NCBI GenBank assembly: GCA_025928435.1
Contig: JAICJM010000103.1
Location: 1-13,286 of the forward strand
From: Thermoleophilia bacterium
GTDB taxonomy: Bacteria; Actinomycetota; Thermoleophilia; Gaiellales; JAICJC01
Direction: 5' to 3'
Length of the DNA: 13,286 nt
The stretch's first letter is position 1. Each line of letters starts with the position of its first letter. The translations under genes were made by a program, and so were the position numbers. This document shows positions 6,105-12,807 of the stretch, piece by piece. Below the pieces are notes generated by a model. The model did no database searches. It was not told the origin of the DNA and saw only the letters and a program-made list of their open reading frames with translations.

Positions 6105-6172
6105 GGCTCCCCGCCCGCTGTGCCGGCGCGAGCCGAGAGCCGAGAGCCAAACTCCCTCTCATCTGGCCCGGT

Positions 6173-6178
6173 TAGCGT
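6173..6178 (+). promoter_or_regulatory. -10 box of the glycosidase-like gene (leaderless start)
   Basis: TAGCGT, then CGGGCG, then ATG at 6185: a TANNNT box exactly six bases before the start codon with no Shine-Dalgarno, the geometry of a leaderless transcript. It implies that this gene is not simply read through from the MFS gene 80 bases upstream. Confidence 0.5.
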
Positions 6179-6184
6179 CGGGCG

Positions 6185-7375
6185 ATGCGCACGTCCGGTC
6201 CGGCCGGGCAGCGGGCATCCAGCGACCGACGTCGGCGAGGACGTCGCCGTCGCGTCCGGCGGGTCGTCCTCCTTGCGCTCGTCGTCCTCCTCGCACCCGC
6301 GATCTACTCGTACGCCACCACGATGATGCGGCCGTCGAGCCTGCCGCTATGGCCGCGAAGCGTTGAGTGGCTGCGGGCGCACCACGGCAACTGGCTCGTG
6401 GACGAGGTGGAGCACTACTACTACAGCTGGCAGGCGCCCGACCCGGGCGGTCCGCAGCTGAAGGTGCTCCCGACGGTCGGCGTCGAGGGGCCTTCGGCGG
6501 CACGCACGACCGGCGGCCGCCGTCCGTCGTACGCGCCGCCGTCGATCCCGCCGGTGTTTGCGAAGCCGCTTCCCGGCGAGGGGATCTGGCGCGGAACGGG
6601 CCCGGTCGACCGCGGTCGCCCGCCGGTGCTCGTGACGACGTTCCGGAGCGAGGTGGCGTATCCGCGGATCGTTGCCTACGTGGCCTGGTTCGACCACACG
6701 CGCACGTCGCTCGCCTGGTACCCGGGCCGGTACGAGCCGCCGAGCGCCCCCGTCCGCGGCCCGATGTCGATTCCCTACGGCGAGCGCTGGCGCCTGCTGG
6801 CGACGTTCAACGGCGGGTTCATCTACGCCGACGGCGATAACGGATCGTCCATCGGCGGCCGTCAGTACGAACCGCTGAAGGACGGCCTCGCGACGATGAT
6901 CGCCTACCGGGACGGCCGCGTCGACGTGCGCACGTGGCACGGCGGCCCGGTCGCGGGGCCGCAGATCGCCTTCGCCCGCCAGAGCCTGCCGCTGATCGTC
7001 GACCACGGCCGCCTGAACCCGGCGCTGAACGACAGCTCACAGTGGGGGTTCACGCTCGGGAATGCGGTGCGGGTGTGGCGCACCGGAGCCGGCATCGATC
7101 GACACGGCAACCTCATCTACGCGGCCGCGGACTACCAGACCGTCGAGACGCTCGCGAGGATTCTCAAGCGTGCGGGCGCGGTACGGGCGATGCAGCTGGA
7201 CATCAATCCGGAGTGGCCGACGCTCATCACATACACGCATGCGAGCGGCCTCCATCCCGTACGGGTCGTGCCGAACTACCAGCAACCGCCGACCCGCTAT
7301 CTGGTTCCGGACGACCGCGACTTCTTCGCGGTCTACACGCGCGAGCCGGGGTCGGTCACCGTGCCTTTCAGGTGA
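6185..7375 (+). CDS. Membrane-anchored phosphodiester glycosidase-like (NAGPA domain) protein
   Basis: A 396-residue protein with an Arg-rich N-terminus (15-26), a single membrane helix at about 27-41 (VVLLALVVLLAPAIY) and a large exterior domain, so it is a signal-anchored extracytoplasmic protein. Residues about 190-385 carry the landmarks of the phosphodiester glycosidase (NAGPA/DUF2233) family: LATFNGGFI (205-213), the central GAGIDRHGNLIYAA (301-314) and GAVRAMQLDINPEWPT (331-346), where the family has its conserved aspartate and Asn-Gly. Known relatives remove N-acetylglucosamine from phosphodiester-linked glycans, so a cell-wall or exopolysaccharide substrate is plausible but unproven. 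The region 100-150 is Pro/Gly rich and probably a linker. The ATG at 6185 gives the correct positive-inside N-terminus. Its last eight bases overlap the tail of the convergent AlkZ-like gene. Confidence 0.8.
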   Translation: MRTSGPAGQRASSDRRRRGRRRRVRRVVLLALVVLLAPAIYSYATTMMRPSSLPLWPRSVEWLRAHHGNWLVDEVEHYYYSWQAPDPGGPQLKVLPTVGVEGPSAARTTGGRRPSYAPPSIPPVFAKPLPGEGIWRGTGPVDRGRPPVLVTTFRSEVAYPRIVAYVAWFDHTRTSLAWYPGRYEPPSAPVRGPMSIPYGERWRLLATFNGGFIYADGDNGSSIGGRQYEPLKDGLATMIAYRDGRVDVRTWHGGPVAGPQIAFARQSLPLIVDHGRLNPALNDSSQWGFTLGNAVRVWRTGAGIDRHGNLIYAAADYQTVETLARILKRAGAVRAMQLDINPEWPTLITYTHASGLHPVRVVPNYQQPPTRYLVPDDRDFFAVYTREPGSVTVPFR

Positions 7376-8384
7376 TCCAGCGCACGACAATCGCCTCGGC
7401 GCCCGGGATCGGCAGGCCCGCCGCCTCGGCCTCGACGGCGTCGGCATCCGCCCGCGGGAGCGTGCCCCACGGCTCGATCGTCACCGTGTCGTGGGCCCGC
7501 CGCCACACGCCCCGGACCTCGCCCTCGACGAGCACGGCGCCGGGCCAGACCCGCGGCGTCCACAGCTCCGCGCGCCGGGCTGCGTCGGGGACGAGCAGGG
7601 CCCGGTCGTCGCCGTGGAGCAGTGTGTAGCTGTCGCCGCTCGGGAGCAGCCGCGCGGGCGCCGGCGGCCCCGGTGCGGCGCGGAAGCCTTCTTCGTCGGC
7701 CGCCAGGACCCACGCGTCGCCGAGCGGGGTTCGCACCGCTGCCAGCTCCGGGGCGAGCGCGGTGAAGGCCGCCGCCGCCGCCGTCTTCGAGATCCCCGCC
7801 CATCTGGTGAACGAGGCCGGGGTCGCCGGGCCGAAGACGTGCAGGTAGCGGCGGGCGAGCTCGAGCCGGGCCGCGAGCGGGTCGGCCTCGGGCCGCGGCA
7901 TGACCCGCATGGTCGGCCGTCGCGCGCCGTCCCACCGGATCGCGATGGTGCCCGTCGGCGCCGCGTAGCGGAAGGCGTTCGGGTTGACGCCGAGCGCACG
8001 CCCGAGGTCCTCGTACGGCGTCGTCTCGCCGCCCAGCATCGCATGCACGCGGGCGGCCATCGCCTCGGCCCGTGCGAGCGCCTTCGCGGCATCGGGCAGC
8101 CTGCCGAGCGTGAACACGGCGATGTCCTCGGCCGGGACGACGTACGTCTGGTAGCGCGGGCCCCACACCTGGACGAAGGCCGGATCCTCCCAGCTCTCCG
8201 GCCGTGCTCCCTCGACGCGGGCGTGCAGCGAGAGCACCGCGGCGCGCGGCATGCTGTCCTGGAGCCCCGCCCACGCCGCCTCCCGGAACGACCCGGGCGA
8301 ATGCGGCAGCCGGTCGTTCAGCGCGCCGGCCCGGCGGCGGAAGGCGAGGATCTGGTCGCGGCCGAGCGTGAGAGGCGCGCTCAT
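7368..8384 (-). CDS. Winged-helix DNA-binding protein of the AlkZ/YcaQ superfamily (HTH_42)
   Basis: A 338-residue protein of the family whose characterised members, AlkZ and YcaQ, are DNA glycosylases that unhook interstrand crosslinks. The signature block GLQDSMPRAAVLSLHARV (40-57) is the conserved segment holding the catalytic Q-x-Q or Q-x-D motif; here it reads Gln42-Asp43-Ser44, so the second catalytic residue is Ser. GPRYQTYVVP (76-85) and TPASFTRWAGISK, with the winged-helix region after it, follow the family order. The C-terminal half ends with the usual wing region and WIT. This could be a glycosylase variant or a DNA-binding protein that lost activity. The ATG at 8384 is preceded by TACGCT seven bases upstream and no Shine-Dalgarno. 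It is divergent from the small cupin, with 41 bases between the start codons, and overlaps the glycosidase-like gene tail to tail by eight bases. Confidence 0.82.
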   Translation of the reverse strand: MSAPLTLGRDQILAFRRRAGALNDRLPHSPGSFREAAWAGLQDSMPRAAVLSLHARVEGARPESWEDPAFVQVWGPRYQTYVVPAEDIAVFTLGRLPDAAKALARAEAMAARVHAMLGGETTPYEDLGRALGVNPNAFRYAAPTGTIAIRWDGARRPTMRVMPRPEADPLAARLELARRYLHVFGPATPASFTRWAGISKTAAAAAFTALAPELAAVRTPLGDAWVLAADEEGFRAAPGPPAPARLLPSGDSYTLLHGDDRALLVPDAARRAELWTPRVWPGAVLVEGEVRGVWRRAHDTVTIEPWGTLPRADADAVEAEAAGLPIPGAEAIVVRWIT

Positions 8385-8391
8385 CGCCCCG

Positions 8392-8397
8392 AGCGTA
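8392..8397 (-). promoter_or_regulatory. -10 box of the AlkZ-like gene (leaderless start)
   Basis: TACGCT on the minus strand, then CGGGGCG, then ATG. It sits back to back with the small cupin's TAGCCT box, 13 bases away, so the two promoters must overlap. Confidence 0.45.
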
Positions 8398-8410
8398 CCC
8401 AGCGCGGCGG

Positions 8411-8416
8411 TAGCCT
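8411..8416 (+). promoter_or_regulatory. -10 box of the small cupin gene
   Basis: TAGCCT fits TANNNT. It lies directly against the GTG at 8417 and nine bases before the GTG at 8426, which is why the latter is preferred as start: transcription from this box would begin after 8417. Confidence 0.4.
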
Positions 8417-8425
8417 GTGCCTGCC

Positions 8426-8710
8426 GTGCCGATCGCCCGCTCCACGAGGACCGTCGACGACGACCATGTCCGCGTCACCACCCTGACCTTCGCCGACGGC
8501 GACGAGACCGGCGACCACCGCCACGAGTACGACTACCTCGTCGTCCCCGTCACCGGCGGGACGTTCACCGTGATCGAACGCGATGGCTCGACCCGCGAGC
8601 TGGCGCAGGAGGCGGGCGTGCCCTACCTGGGCAGGGCCGGCACCGAGCACAACGTGATCAACGCGAGCGGCCGAGCTGCCACGTTCGTGGAGATCGAGCT
8701 GAAGCGCTGA
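8426..8710 (+). CDS. Small single-domain cupin protein
   Basis: A 94-residue one-barrel cupin. Motif 1 is GDHRHEYDYLVVPVTGG (29-45), with His31 and His33 and acidic residues at 34 and 36. Motif 2 is GTEHNVINAS (72-81) with His75, so a 3-His metal site looks complete. The protein is cytoplasmic. Proteins of this size range from small-molecule dioxygenases and isomerases to binding proteins, so activity cannot be assigned. I use the GTG at 8426 because the TAGCCT box ends at 8416; the GTG at 8417 would add three residues (M-P-A). The 3' end overlaps the tail of the convergent M1 peptidase gene by 53 bases (8658-8710), so the last 17 codons of this gene are antisense to the peptidase C-terminus. 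Confidence 0.8.
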   Translation: MPIARSTRTVDDDHVRVTTLTFADGDETGDHRHEYDYLVVPVTGGTFTVIERDGSTRELAQEAGVPYLGRAGTEHNVINASGRAATFVEIELKR

Positions 8711-10538
8711 CCTGCGGAGCCACCCGGGCCGCGCCCAGCGCCCCGCAGCGTCCATCGGCACCGTAGAACCCGCGCCCCGTGAGCCCCGGCCCGGTGATCG
8801 TCGGCCGGTTCGGGCCGCCGCCCGCCGCATACGGCGTGTCGAACCACTGGGTGAAGAACCGGCTCAGCCGCGACTGGCACGCGCTCGTCTGCACCGGCAG
8901 CCAGTGGTGGAAGGCGGCCTCCAGCTGAGGCTCGGTGATGCTCGACCCGCCGTACCTGCGCTGGAGGTGCTCCAGCGCCAGGGTGAAGCGGTGATGGCCG
9001 ACGATCTGGCGCAGCGCCACGTAGGCGATGCCGGGCCGCAGATAGGTCGAGGCGCCCGAGAACAGGCCGTACGGCGTCGGGTTCGACGGGGCCACCGTCC
9101 AGAACGTGCCCGCGAAGGCGTAGATCTCGTTGAAATCGCCGACGATCGCCCTCTGGAACGCGGCCCGGCCCGCGGCCGTGCCCGGGCCGCCCGCGGCCTG
9201 CTGGGCCACGCGGCCGTCGTACAGGATCTCCGCGAACGTGGCCAGGCCCTCCTTGAAGAAGGTCATGCGGTAGCCGCCCTCGGTGACGTTGTCGCCCCAC
9301 CACTGGTGCATGTTCTCGTGGTAGAGCGTGTCGGTGTCGATCTGCCCGCCGGCGAAGGCGATCATCGTCTCCATCTCCTCCTCGAAGCTGGCCGGCGGCG
9401 TCCCGATGACGACCCCGTCCGAGGTGAAGGGGAACGGCCCCGTGAACCGGCTCTCGAACGCGGTGATGTCGCGCTGCATGCGCATGATCTTCAGGTTCTT
9501 CTGCCGCTGGGCGGCCGGGATCCCGAGGTTCTGTGCCCGGTAGAAGGTGATGCCGCCGGCCGTATGCCGCGTCAGGCTGTACCTGCCGACGCTGTCCTCG
9601 ACCAGGTAGCTCGCGATCGGCGCCGCCGCGTGCCACCTCCAGGTGACCGAGCCGCCCGGGAACGCGGCGCTCGGCCCGTGGCGGTGCCTCGAGACGAGCT
9701 GGCCGTTCGCGATCACGGCCCGGCCTGCGGCCACCGTGTCGGCGAAGTCGTAGGTCGGCTTGGCGGTGGGGTAGTCGTTCAGCGGCATCCAGTCCTCGGA
9801 GCCGACCGGCTCGGTCGTGACGAAGCCGCCGTCGGGAGCCCGGAACCAGCCCTCCGTGAAGCCGTCGCCGTCGGTGTGCACGCCGGGCCTGCCGACGTAC
9901 GAGACCTGCACATGGAAGCGCGCGCCCTTGCGGATCGGGTGCGCGGGGACGATCACGAGCTTGTTCGCCGGGCACTGCGTCCCGTTCAGCGAGTTCGCCG
10001 GCGCATTCGGAGACGGGAGCGACGGCGAGCAGGCCGGCGGCAGCGGGTTGTGGTCAGGGCCGCCGACCGGGTTCGTCTGCGAGGTCTCGTGGGCGGCCGG
10101 ATCGGGATCGTTCTGGCCGTTGGGATCGCCCGGGTAGGTCGGCTGGACGAAACGGAAGCGGGCCGGGTGGCCGTTCACCCGCACCGAGACGACGGACATG
10201 TCGGGGCCCGCGCTCGCGTTCGCCGCCGAGTGGCGCTCGAAGTCGAGGCTGAAGCTCGTGAGGCACTTCGTCGCCCGGTCGGTGAGGACGACGTGGTTGC
10301 CGGGCAGGAACCGGTTCGCGCCGGCGTCGTAGACGAGGTGCACGAGCGTGTGCAGGCTCGTGTAGCCGCCGTTGCCGGTCTCGGGGTACAGGTGCGAGCC
10401 CGGGGGCGCGAGCGTGTGGGCGCCGGGGGAGCAGCTGCCGCGGTGCCCGCTCGACGCGCCGGCCGAGGCGGCCGGGCCGAGCCAGGCGGCGGCGATCGCC
10501 GTACAGCTCGTCAGGACGGCGATCGATAGCCTGCGCAC
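8658..10538 (-). CDS. Secreted M1-family zinc metallopeptidase
   Basis: A 626-residue exported peptidase. Residues 1-26 form a Sec signal (RRLSIAVLTSC... ending AASA) with likely cleavage after ASA. An N-terminal beta domain follows. It contains a Pro/Asn/Asp-rich insert at about 132-197 with two cysteines, absent from standard M1 enzymes. The zinc site is HENMHQWW (407-414) with the third ligand Glu430 in FKEGLATF, exactly the HExxH-18-E spacing. The substrate-anchoring GAMEN motif is altered to EEEMETM (386-392). STYLRPGIAYVALR supplies the usual catalytic tyrosine. It should cleave peptides outside the cytoplasm; exopeptidase or endopeptidase specificity is not certain given the altered GAMEN. 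The start is the GTG at 10538, with GGAGG 11 bases upstream; the GTG at 10547 would add three residues but is only two bases from GGAGG. The gene follows azlD by about 70 bases and has its own -10 candidate. Confidence 0.85.
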   Translation of the reverse strand: MRRLSIAVLTSCTAIAAAWLGPAASAGASSGHRGSCSPGAHTLAPPGSHLYPETGNGGYTSLHTLVHLVYDAGANRFLPGNHVVLTDRATKCLTSFSLDFERHSAANASAGPDMSVVSVRVNGHPARFRFVQPTYPGDPNGQNDPDPAAHETSQTNPVGGPDHNPLPPACSPSLPSPNAPANSLNGTQCPANKLVIVPAHPIRKGARFHVQVSYVGRPGVHTDGDGFTEGWFRAPDGGFVTTEPVGSEDWMPLNDYPTAKPTYDFADTVAAGRAVIANGQLVSRHRHGPSAAFPGGSVTWRWHAAAPIASYLVEDSVGRYSLTRHTAGGITFYRAQNLGIPAAQRQKNLKIMRMQRDITAFESRFTGPFPFTSDGVVIGTPPASFEEEMETMIAFAGGQIDTDTLYHENMHQWWGDNVTEGGYRMTFFKEGLATFAEILYDGRVAQQAAGGPGTAAGRAAFQRAIVGDFNEIYAFAGTFWTVAPSNPTPYGLFSGASTYLRPGIAYVALRQIVGHHRFTLALEHLQRRYGGSSITEPQLEAAFHHWLPVQTSACQSRLSRFFTQWFDTPYAAGGGPNRPTITGPGLTGRGFYGADGRCGALGAARVAPQVSASARSPRTWQLGRSR

Positions 10539-10578
10539 GTGTCGCACCCCCTCCAGGTCACTCCCACACTGCGCGCTG

Positions 10579-10584
10579 ATCGTA
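10579..10584 (-). promoter_or_regulatory. Possible -10 box of the M1 peptidase gene
   Basis: TACGAT on the minus strand, preceded by TG, would start a leader of about 25-35 bases that includes GGAGG. It lies in the short gap after azlD, so the peptidase can be expressed apart from azlCD. Confidence 0.35.
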
Positions 10585-10609
10585 CACCCGCCCGGACAGC
10601 GGCGCCCGC

Positions 10610-10912
10610 TCAGACGAGGGCGCGCAGGAGCGCCGCCGTGGCGGCCGCGGCGAGCACGACGACCAGGAACGGCGCCCGCCGCCAGACCAGGGTCGCGGCA
10701 ACGGCCAGGGCGGGGAGGCGGGCGTCGAGCTCGAGGCGGTGTCCGTCGCCGAGCGTCTGCACGAGGATGAGCGCCGCGAGCAGCGGCACGGCGACGAGAT
10801 CGAGCGCCCCGCGCACGGGGGGCCGCAGCTGGCGGCCGCCGGCGAGCACCGGGCCCGACGCCTTCAGCACGTAGGAGATGGCGCAGAGCGTGAGGAGGGC
10901 GGTCCAGCTCAT
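10610..10912 (-). CDS. azlD: AzlD-type small subunit of a branched-chain amino acid exporter
   Basis: A 100-residue, very hydrophobic protein with about four membrane segments (roughly 4-22, 37-55, 62-76 and 80-97). Size, the early pattern TLCAISYVLKASGPVL and the C-terminal hydrophobic run match AzlD, the small partner of AzlC. In B. subtilis AzlC and AzlD together export branched-chain amino acids and give resistance to azaleucine, and the related YgaZ/YgaH pair exports valine in E. coli. The ATG (10912-10910) overlaps the azlC stop in the ATGA configuration, so the two are translationally coupled, with GGGAAGGG upstream as ribosome site. It is expected in the cytoplasmic membrane in complex with AzlC. 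Confidence is high because of pairing and context. Confidence 0.88.
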   Translation of the reverse strand: MSWTALLTLCAISYVLKASGPVLAGGRQLRPPVRGALDLVAVPLLAALILVQTLGDGHRLELDARLPALAVAATLVWRRAPFLVVVLAAAATAALLRALV

Positions 10913-11592
10913 CCGCGAACGCCCTTCCCGACCAGCACGCCCGGCGCCACGCCGGCGAGCGCCGCGACGATCGGCACCCCGGCGGGCGTGAACGGCACCA
11001 GGGCGAGCGCGACGACGACGCCGGCGACGGCGGCGACCGGCGCGCCGGGCGGGCGCAGCTGCGGCGCGAGCAGCGCGAGAAACGCCGCGGGGAACACCGC
11101 GTCGAGTCCCAGCGTCTTCGGGTCGCCGATCCCGCCGCCCGCGAGCGCGCCGATGAGCGTGCCCAGGTTCCAGAACACCCACACGCTGACGCCGGTGGCG
11201 AGGAATGCGCGCCGGGCGCTCTCCGGGTCGGACTGCGAACGCGCCATGGCGGTGGTCTCGTCGATCACGAGGTGGGCGGCGAGGGCGCGGTCGCGCAGCC
11301 GCGGTGGCAGGATCGACGCGAGCGAGAGCCCGTAGGCGGCGTTGCGCACGGCCAGCATGACCGCCGGCCCCATTGCCGCGAGCGCGCCGCCACCGCCCGC
11401 GAGCACGCCCACGAACGCGAACTGCGAGGCGCCGGTGAAGACGAGCATCGACATGACGCACGCCTGGGCGGGGCTGAGGCCGCTCGCAACCGCGAGCACG
11501 CCGAACGAGATCCCGTAGACGCCCACGGCCACGCCGATCCCGACGGCGCGGGAGAGGATGTCGCTCGCGGGCCTCGGGATCGCAACGTCCAT
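10909..11592 (-). CDS. azlC: AzlC-type large subunit of a branched-chain amino acid exporter
   Basis: A 227-residue membrane protein. The family signatures are visible: GVYGISFGVLAVASGLSPAQA (24-44), MSMLVFTGASQFAFVG (48-63), the central NAAYGLSLA segment and HLVIDETTAMA, followed by further membrane helices to the C-terminus. It pairs with AzlD in the export of branched-chain amino acids across the cytoplasmic membrane. I chose the ATG at 11592. TATCGT ends six bases before it, which fits a leaderless start, while an upstream ATG (11622) would lie before that box. Transcription is divergent from the Lrp/AsnC regulator with an 80-base gap, the same logic as in the B. subtilis azl locus, where an Lrp-family protein controls the exporter. 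Its 3' end overlaps azlD by four bases. Confidence 0.92.
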   Translation of the reverse strand: MDVAIPRPASDILSRAVGIGVAVGVYGISFGVLAVASGLSPAQACVMSMLVFTGASQFAFVGVLAGGGGALAAMGPAVMLAVRNAAYGLSLASILPPRLRDRALAAHLVIDETTAMARSQSDPESARRAFLATGVSVWVFWNLGTLIGALAGGGIGDPKTLGLDAVFPAAFLALLAPQLRPPGAPVAAVAGVVVALALVPFTPAGVPIVAALAGVAPGVLVGKGVRG

Positions 11593-11598
11593 CGCGCC

Positions 11599-11604
11599 AC
11601 GATA
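11599..11604 (-). promoter_or_regulatory. -10 box of the azlCD operon (leaderless start)
   Basis: TATCGT on the minus strand, then GGCGCG, then ATG. It is the best TANNNT match in the window and at the leaderless spacing. Confidence 0.5.
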
Positions 11605-11611
11605 GCGAGCA

Positions 11612-11648
11612 TCGAGGGGCATTTCCTCGCGTTCTTCGCGTCTCGAGG
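11612..11648. promoter_or_regulatory. Candidate Lrp-type operator between azlC and lrp
   Basis: TCGAGG occurs at 11612-11617 and again at 11643-11648, 31 bases apart, about three helical turns, with an inverted CCTCG (11625-11629) between them. Spaced half sites on one face of DNA suit an octameric Lrp-family protein. Classical Lrp sites are more AT-rich, so this is a positional suggestion only. Confidence 0.25.
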
Positions 11649-11660
11649 CCGTATCCGTGG

Positions 11661-11666
11661 CATGAT
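11661..11666 (+). promoter_or_regulatory. Weak -10 box of the Lrp/AsnC regulator
   Basis: CATGAT lies six bases before the ATG at 11673; it lacks the first T of TANNNT but has the leaderless spacing. No Shine-Dalgarno is present. Confidence 0.25.
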
Positions 11667-11672
11667 CTGCTC

Positions 11673-12125
11673 ATGGATGGCCTCGACCGCGCAATCCTGC
11701 GCCAGCTGCAGGCGAACGGGCGGCTCACGAACGTCGAGCTGGCCGAGCGGGTGCGCCTCTCGCCGTCCCCGTGCCTGCGCCGGGTGCGGGCGCTCGAGCG
11801 GGCCGGCGTCATCCGGGGCTACCACGCCGACATCGACCCGGCGGCTGTCGGGCGCGGGTTCGAGGTGACGGTGCACGTCGAGCTGGCGCTCAAGGACCGG
11901 GCCACCGTGGAGGCGTTCGAGGCCGGGATCGCGGCATTCGACGAGGTGGTCGAGTGCCGGCGGATGTTCGGCCTGCCGGACTACATCGTCCGTGTCGCCG
12001 TCGCCGACCTGGCGGCCTACGAGGCGTTCTACATGAGCAGGCTGGCGGAGCTGCCGGGCCTCGCGCGGGTGAACTCGCAGTTCACGATGAAGATGGTCAA
12101 GCGCGGCGGCGCCGTCCCGGTCTGA
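11673..12125 (+). CDS. Lrp/AsnC-family transcriptional regulator
   Basis: A 150-residue regulator of normal length for the family. The N-terminal helix-turn-helix is MDGLDRAILRQLQANGR followed by LTNVELAERVRLSPSPCLRRVRALERAGVI (18-47). The ligand-binding RAM domain covers about 65-140: VTVHVELALKD strand (64-74), ECRRMFGLPDYIVRVAVADLAAYEAF (97-122) with the Gly-x-x-Asp-Tyr ligand/oligomer region, and the final strand SQFTMKMVKRG. Members sense amino acids, typically leucine, and form octamers. It is divergent from azlCD, with 80 bases between start codons, so it most likely controls the exporter and itself in response to a branched-chain amino acid; this follows the azlB precedent and is inference here. 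The 3' end meets the RibD-like gene, with only 11 bases between stop codons. Confidence 0.92.
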   Translation: MDGLDRAILRQLQANGRLTNVELAERVRLSPSPCLRRVRALERAGVIRGYHADIDPAAVGRGFEVTVHVELALKDRATVEAFEAGIAAFDEVVECRRMFGLPDYIVRVAVADLAAYEAFYMSRLAELPGLARVNSQFTMKMVKRGGAVPV

Positions 12126-12140
12126 GTCTCGGTCGCTCAG
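12122..12140. terminator. Small hairpin between convergent stop codons
   Basis: CTGAG (12122-12126) and CTCAG (12136-12140) form a 5-bp inverted repeat that includes both stop codons of the convergent Lrp and RibD-like genes, with a nine-base loop. A weak bidirectional 3'-end signal is possible; the stem is short. Confidence 0.2.
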
Positions 12141-12739
12141 CGCCGGACGCGGTAGTGCACGTGCGTCACGCCGCGCTCGCCCTCGAGCACGCGGGTGCGC
12201 TCGAGCTCGATCTGCTCGGCGGGCAGGCCCTCGAACAGGCGCCGCCCCTGGCCGAAGAGCACCGGGACGACGTGCAGCTCCAGCTCGTCGAGCACACCGG
12301 CATCGAGCGCGAGCCGCGCCACGCCCGCGCCGTGGACGAGCACGTCCCTGTCGCCCGCCGCCTCCTTCGCCCGCGCCATCGCGGCCGCGACGTCGTCCAC
12401 GAACGTGATGAGCGGCCATCCACGTACCTCGGCGGGCGGCCGGCCCCGGCTGAGGATGAAGATCGGGACGCCGTCGTGGTGGTCGCCGTTCCAGTACCCG
12501 GCCGGCTCGACCGTGCCCCGCCCGGCCACGACCGCGCCGGTGGCCATGAGCTCGTCGAACACCCGGCCGTTGACGCCTCCGGGGCTGGCGACATTCGGCC
12601 CCGGGTCGGCATCCGTGCCCGCGAACACCCACTCGTGCAAACGCATGCCGCCGTCGCCGAGGCCGTGGTCGCGCGTCTCGTTGGGGCCGGCGATGAAGCC
12701 GTCGAGGGACAGGGACATATCGAGCACGGTGGCGGACAT
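12137..12739 (-). CDS. RibD C-terminal/dihydrofolate reductase-like protein
   Basis: A 200-residue soluble protein of the RibD C-terminal reductase family. The N-terminus SATVLDMSLSLDGFIAGPNE (2-21) is the standard first strand and substrate loop. FDELMATGAVVAGRGTVE is the second landmark. PIFILSRGRPP and TFVDDVAAAMARAKEAAGDRDVLVHGAGV match the nucleotide-binding strand with its terminal Gly-rich turn. ELELHVVPVLFGQGRRLFE is the conserved C-terminal strand and loop. These proteins are NAD(P)H reductases related to pyrimidine reductase and DHFR; stand-alone copies like this usually have unknown substrates. The start at 12739 is supported by AAGGAG with six bases of spacing. An in-frame ATG at 12769 lies upstream of that ribosome site and is rejected. 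It stands alone, convergent with the Lrp gene. Confidence 0.88.
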   Translation of the reverse strand: MSATVLDMSLSLDGFIAGPNETRDHGLGDGGMRLHEWVFAGTDADPGPNVASPGGVNGRVFDELMATGAVVAGRGTVEPAGYWNGDHHDGVPIFILSRGRPPAEVRGWPLITFVDDVAAAMARAKEAAGDRDVLVHGAGVARLALDAGVLDELELHVVPVLFGQGRRLFEGLPAEQIELERTRVLEGERGVTHVHYRVRR

Positions 12740-12807
12740 CGGCGTCTCCTTCTCGTCGCGTTCGGTCATGGGACCGGCGGCGGAGCGAAAACCCATCGCC
12801 GTTCCGC

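Noticed and set aside
6105..6172. Tandem GAGAGCC units and a GGCTC/GAGCC inverted repeat after the MFS gene as a terminator
   Set aside because: The stem is five base pairs with a loop of nearly 20 bases and no U tract, so I see no supportable terminator there.
4910..6175. Plus-strand frame of 421 codons inside the MFS gene
   Set aside because: It is out of frame with the clear MFS motifs and is His/Arg/Pro-rich, the usual alternate-frame composition of high-GC genes.
8904..10529. Long plus-strand open frame of 541 codons opposite the M1 peptidase
   Set aside because: It is low-complexity Arg/Ala/Val/Gly-rich translation without a recognisable domain, and the opposite strand has a signal peptide and a complete zinc peptidase site. 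High GC content keeps antisense frames open.
12740..12807. GGCGGA (12779-12784) and TCCGCC (12803-12808) inverted repeat as a riboswitch leader of the RibD-like gene
   Set aside because: It is a single 6-bp stem with an 18-base loop and no conserved aptamer features; it could be incidental in high-GC sequence.
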